Positions 6,084 through 7,582 of a stretch of DNA of 7,582 nt are shown one piece after another; within the stretch, counting starts at the first letter, position 1, and each line of letters opens with the position of its first letter. A model generated the notes under the pieces. It was not told the DNA's origin. It was given only the letters and a program-made list of their open reading frames with translations, and did no database searches. The stretch is from assembly GCA_021817755.1 (NCBI GenBank), contig JAKAGC010000177.1, positions 1 through 7,582 of the forward strand. The letters are read 5' to 3'. Made by a program: the position numbers and the translations under genes. The DNA is from Acidobacteriota bacterium (GTDB lineage Bacteria > Acidobacteriota > Aminicenantia > UBA2199).

Positions 6084-7352
6084 ATGGCACCATTTGATAT
6101 TATTGCATTATTGGGAAAATCCCTTGGTTATATGGTTTATTTATTAATCGGTGTAGGGTTCGGCGCTGTACTCGAAATGTCAGGGTTCGGTGATTCCAGG
6201 AAGCTCTCCGCTCAATTCTACCTCAAAGACATGACCGTTTTGAAAGTGATGTTTACTGCAATTGTTGTGGCAATGGTATTGATTTTTTCATTCTCATCCA
6301 TGCAGTTTGTCGATTTCAGCAGGGTATATGTTAATCCCACTTATCTTATCCCTGGAATTCTCGGCGGACTGATTATGGGAATCGGTTTTGTCATCGGTGG
6401 ATTCTGTCCCGGTACCTCTATTGTCGCATTGTCTACTCTTAAAGTCGATGGCTTTATGTTTGCGATCGGTGTAGCGTTCGGTGGATATGTATTCGGTGAA
6501 AGTGTTTCGCTTTTCCAGGGCTTCCAGAACTCCACTTATATGGGGCGATTTATTCTTCCTGAGTTATTTGGAATAAGTACAGGTCTTACGGTATTGCTTA
6601 TCGTTTTAATGGCTCTTGTGATGTTTTATTGGGCTGAAATCTCCGAAAGTTTCTTCGGTAAGAAAATCTCCTGGAACGATATCCCCAAACTTCCTAAAAA
6701 TATAGTAAAGATTATTGCTTCTGCGCTATTGGTTTTTGTTGCGCTATTTACTCTTATTTCCGGTCAACCTACACCCGAAGAACGATGGAACTGGATAAAA
6801 AATAAAGAAAGTAAAAACCTGGTTCAACGTTCTGTTTTTGTTCATCCCGGTGAACTTGCCGAAGTAATGAACGATACATTGTTTTATTCCACCCTTCTCG
6901 ATGTACGAAATGAAACCGATTATAACTTATTTCATCTGGACAATGCGAAACGCGTTACATTCTCAAATTTGCATGATCCTGCATACATAAAAAAGCTCAT
7001 AGACGTTCCTGATAATACGGTTGTCGTAGTCATGTCCAATAATGAAACAGATGCTGTTAAAGCATGGAAATTATTACGTGCACAAGGTGTTATGAATGTA
7101 TATATACTTGATGGTGGGATTAATCGCTGGTTGAAAATTTTCCCGTTGAAACCCGGTATTGCCACGCCAATAACTGTAGAAGCGAAGGCAGATAATGAAA
7201 TTTTGGATTACCGGTTTACAAAATCCGTAGGAGATACCATTCTTATCGCTTCAAATCCGTTTACAGAAATGAAACCCACTGATTTTAAACTTCAATTCGA
7301 TCGTAAAGTAAAGATGAAAAAGAAGAAAGTCATCACCGGTGGGTGCGGATAA
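6084..7352 (+). CDS. YeeE/YedE-family transporter fused to a cysteine-less rhodanese-like domain, 422 aa
   Basis: Residues about 8-226 carry six hydrophobic segments (near 9-30, 52-70, 88-105, 122-139, 163-183, 208-226) and the YeeE/YedE motif GGFCPGTS with Cys108. Residues about 250-352 are rhodanese-like: LLDVRNETDY (271-280), VVVVMSNNETDA (313-324) and LDGGINRW (342-349). The catalytic loop should begin with Cys, but Ser318 stands there and the usual CxxGxR is lost, so classical sulfurtransferase activity is not expected. A further 70-residue tail ends in a lysine run and ITGGCG, giving the only other cysteine, Cys421. By the positive-inside rule (basic loop 192-209 before the last membrane segment) the rhodanese part lies outside the cytoplasm. 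It follows AAGGAG by 6 nt and the first YeeE gene by 15 nt. It probably pairs with that protein to move and hold thiosulfate-type sulfur; topology and cargo are inferred. Confidence 0.87.
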   Translation: MAPFDIIALLGKSLGYMVYLLIGVGFGAVLEMSGFGDSRKLSAQFYLKDMTVLKVMFTAIVVAMVLIFSFSSMQFVDFSRVYVNPTYLIPGILGGLIMGIGFVIGGFCPGTSIVALSTLKVDGFMFAIGVAFGGYVFGESVSLFQGFQNSTYMGRFILPELFGISTGLTVLLIVLMALVMFYWAEISESFFGKKISWNDIPKLPKNIVKIIASALLVFVALFTLISGQPTPEERWNWIKNKESKNLVQRSVFVHPGELAEVMNDTLFYSTLLDVRNETDYNLFHLDNAKRVTFSNLHDPAYIKKLIDVPDNTVVVVMSNNETDAVKAWKLLRAQGVMNVYILDGGINRWLKIFPLKPGIATPITVEAKADNEILDYRFTKSVGDTILIASNPFTEMKPTDFKLQFDRKVKMKKKKVITGGCG

Positions 7353-7379
7353 CCTCGAATTGGGGAATGTTCCGTTTTT
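7346..7379 (+). terminator. Weak intrinsic terminator candidate at the operon end
   Basis: CGGA (7346-7349) can pair with TCCG (7371-7374) around an inner CCTC/GGGG stem with a GAATT loop, followed at once by five T (7375-7379). The stem is interrupted and overlaps the last codons of the YeeE-rhodanese gene, so it is only a moderate candidate. Confidence 0.35.
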
Positions 7380-7582
7380 GCATTCTTATTTCCCTGTGAT
7401 GGGGGAGTAGAAGCATTTTTTAGATTATTATTATTGAAATGAGAGCATGAAAAGCGGGGGTCTCCTACCCGGTCAAGTAGCAGACCCCCTATTAATTGAA
7501 CATTCTCCTTCCAGGAAGAACAATTTGACTCCGAAAAGCCAAACTGTAACTAAAGTATATGTTAATTTAATTCCAAAATCAA
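7353..7582. other. Right-edge intergenic sequence without a convincing gene
   Basis: About 230 nt after the operon. It contains the two terminator candidates and A+T-rich sequence. No plus-strand frame with a ribosome site was found. A short minus-strand frame open to the window edge is listed among the rejected items. Confidence 0.65.
7456..7489. terminator. G+C-rich hairpin, probable (bidirectional) terminator
   Basis: GGGGGTCT (7456-7463) pairs perfectly with AGACCCCC (7482-7489). After a C-C mismatch, CTAC (7465-7468) pairs with GTAG (7477-7480) around an 8-nt loop. It is the strongest hairpin in the window. On the minus strand it is followed by GCTTTTC, on the plus strand by TATTAATT, so a convergent gene beyond the right edge may also use it. 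Confidence 0.5.

Noticed and set aside
7473..7580. Minus-strand frame open from the right edge (FGIKLTYTLVTVWLFG...), considered as the 3' end of a convergent gene.
   Set aside because: Only about 35 codons are visible, its TGA falls in the loop of the strong hairpin, and I recognise no family. More sequence to the right would settle it.

Overview
The window reads as a piece of chromosome from an A+T-rich, anaerobically respiring Gram-negative bacterium. The basis is fifteen CxxCH haem c motifs in two exported proteins, a quinone-type membrane cytochrome b domain, and hydrogenase/NADH-dehydrogenase-type iron-sulfur proteins on the other strand. I cannot name the phylum from this sequence alone.

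Left edge, minus strand (1-637): an intact 82-residue NuoE-type [2Fe-2S] thioredoxin-fold ferredoxin is followed 16 nt later by the start of a NuoF-type [4Fe-4S] protein that runs off the window. That second frame has an in-frame TGA at 40-42. The code after the TGA is still family-like and holds the fourth expected cluster cysteine, so the gene is broken, mis-sequenced or (less likely) recoded. Such pairs usually belong to NAD(P)-linked [FeFe]-hydrogenase or related electron-transfer complexes.

A 591-nt non-coding gap (638-1228) separates the two gene sets. It carries candidate minus-strand promoters with dyads and two mutually exclusive hairpins. On its right side is a near-ideal sigma-70-type promoter, TTGACT-N17-TATAAT, abutted by a 22-bp near-perfect palindrome. 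The predicted transcription start falls on the A of the arsR ATG, so the regulator mRNA may be leaderless.

Plus-strand operon (1229-7352), tightly packed: (i) an ArsR-family repressor with one cysteine; (ii) an octahaem cytochrome c of the tetrathionate reductase (OTR) family; (iii) an 810-residue fusion of a seven-haem cytochrome c domain, with an EF-hand loop, to a b561-type membrane domain; (iv) a small YeeE/YedE membrane protein; (v) a second YeeE/YedE protein ending in a rhodanese-like domain that has lost its catalytic cysteine but has a cysteine at the penultimate C-terminal position. All six genes with a visible stop other than the interrupted one end in TAA.

Working model (inference): quinol electrons pass through the cytochrome b/heptahaem protein to the extracytoplasmic OTR, which reduces a polythionate or another small S or N substrate. 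The two YeeE/YedE proteins would import thiosulfate or sulfane sulfur, with the rhodanese-like tail binding or relaying sulfur. ArsR would gate the whole unit. Families and gene order support this; the substrate and direction of electron flow are not shown by the sequence.

Right edge (7353-7582): no convincing gene. It has a weak plus-strand terminator at the operon end and a stronger G+C-rich hairpin at 7456-7489.
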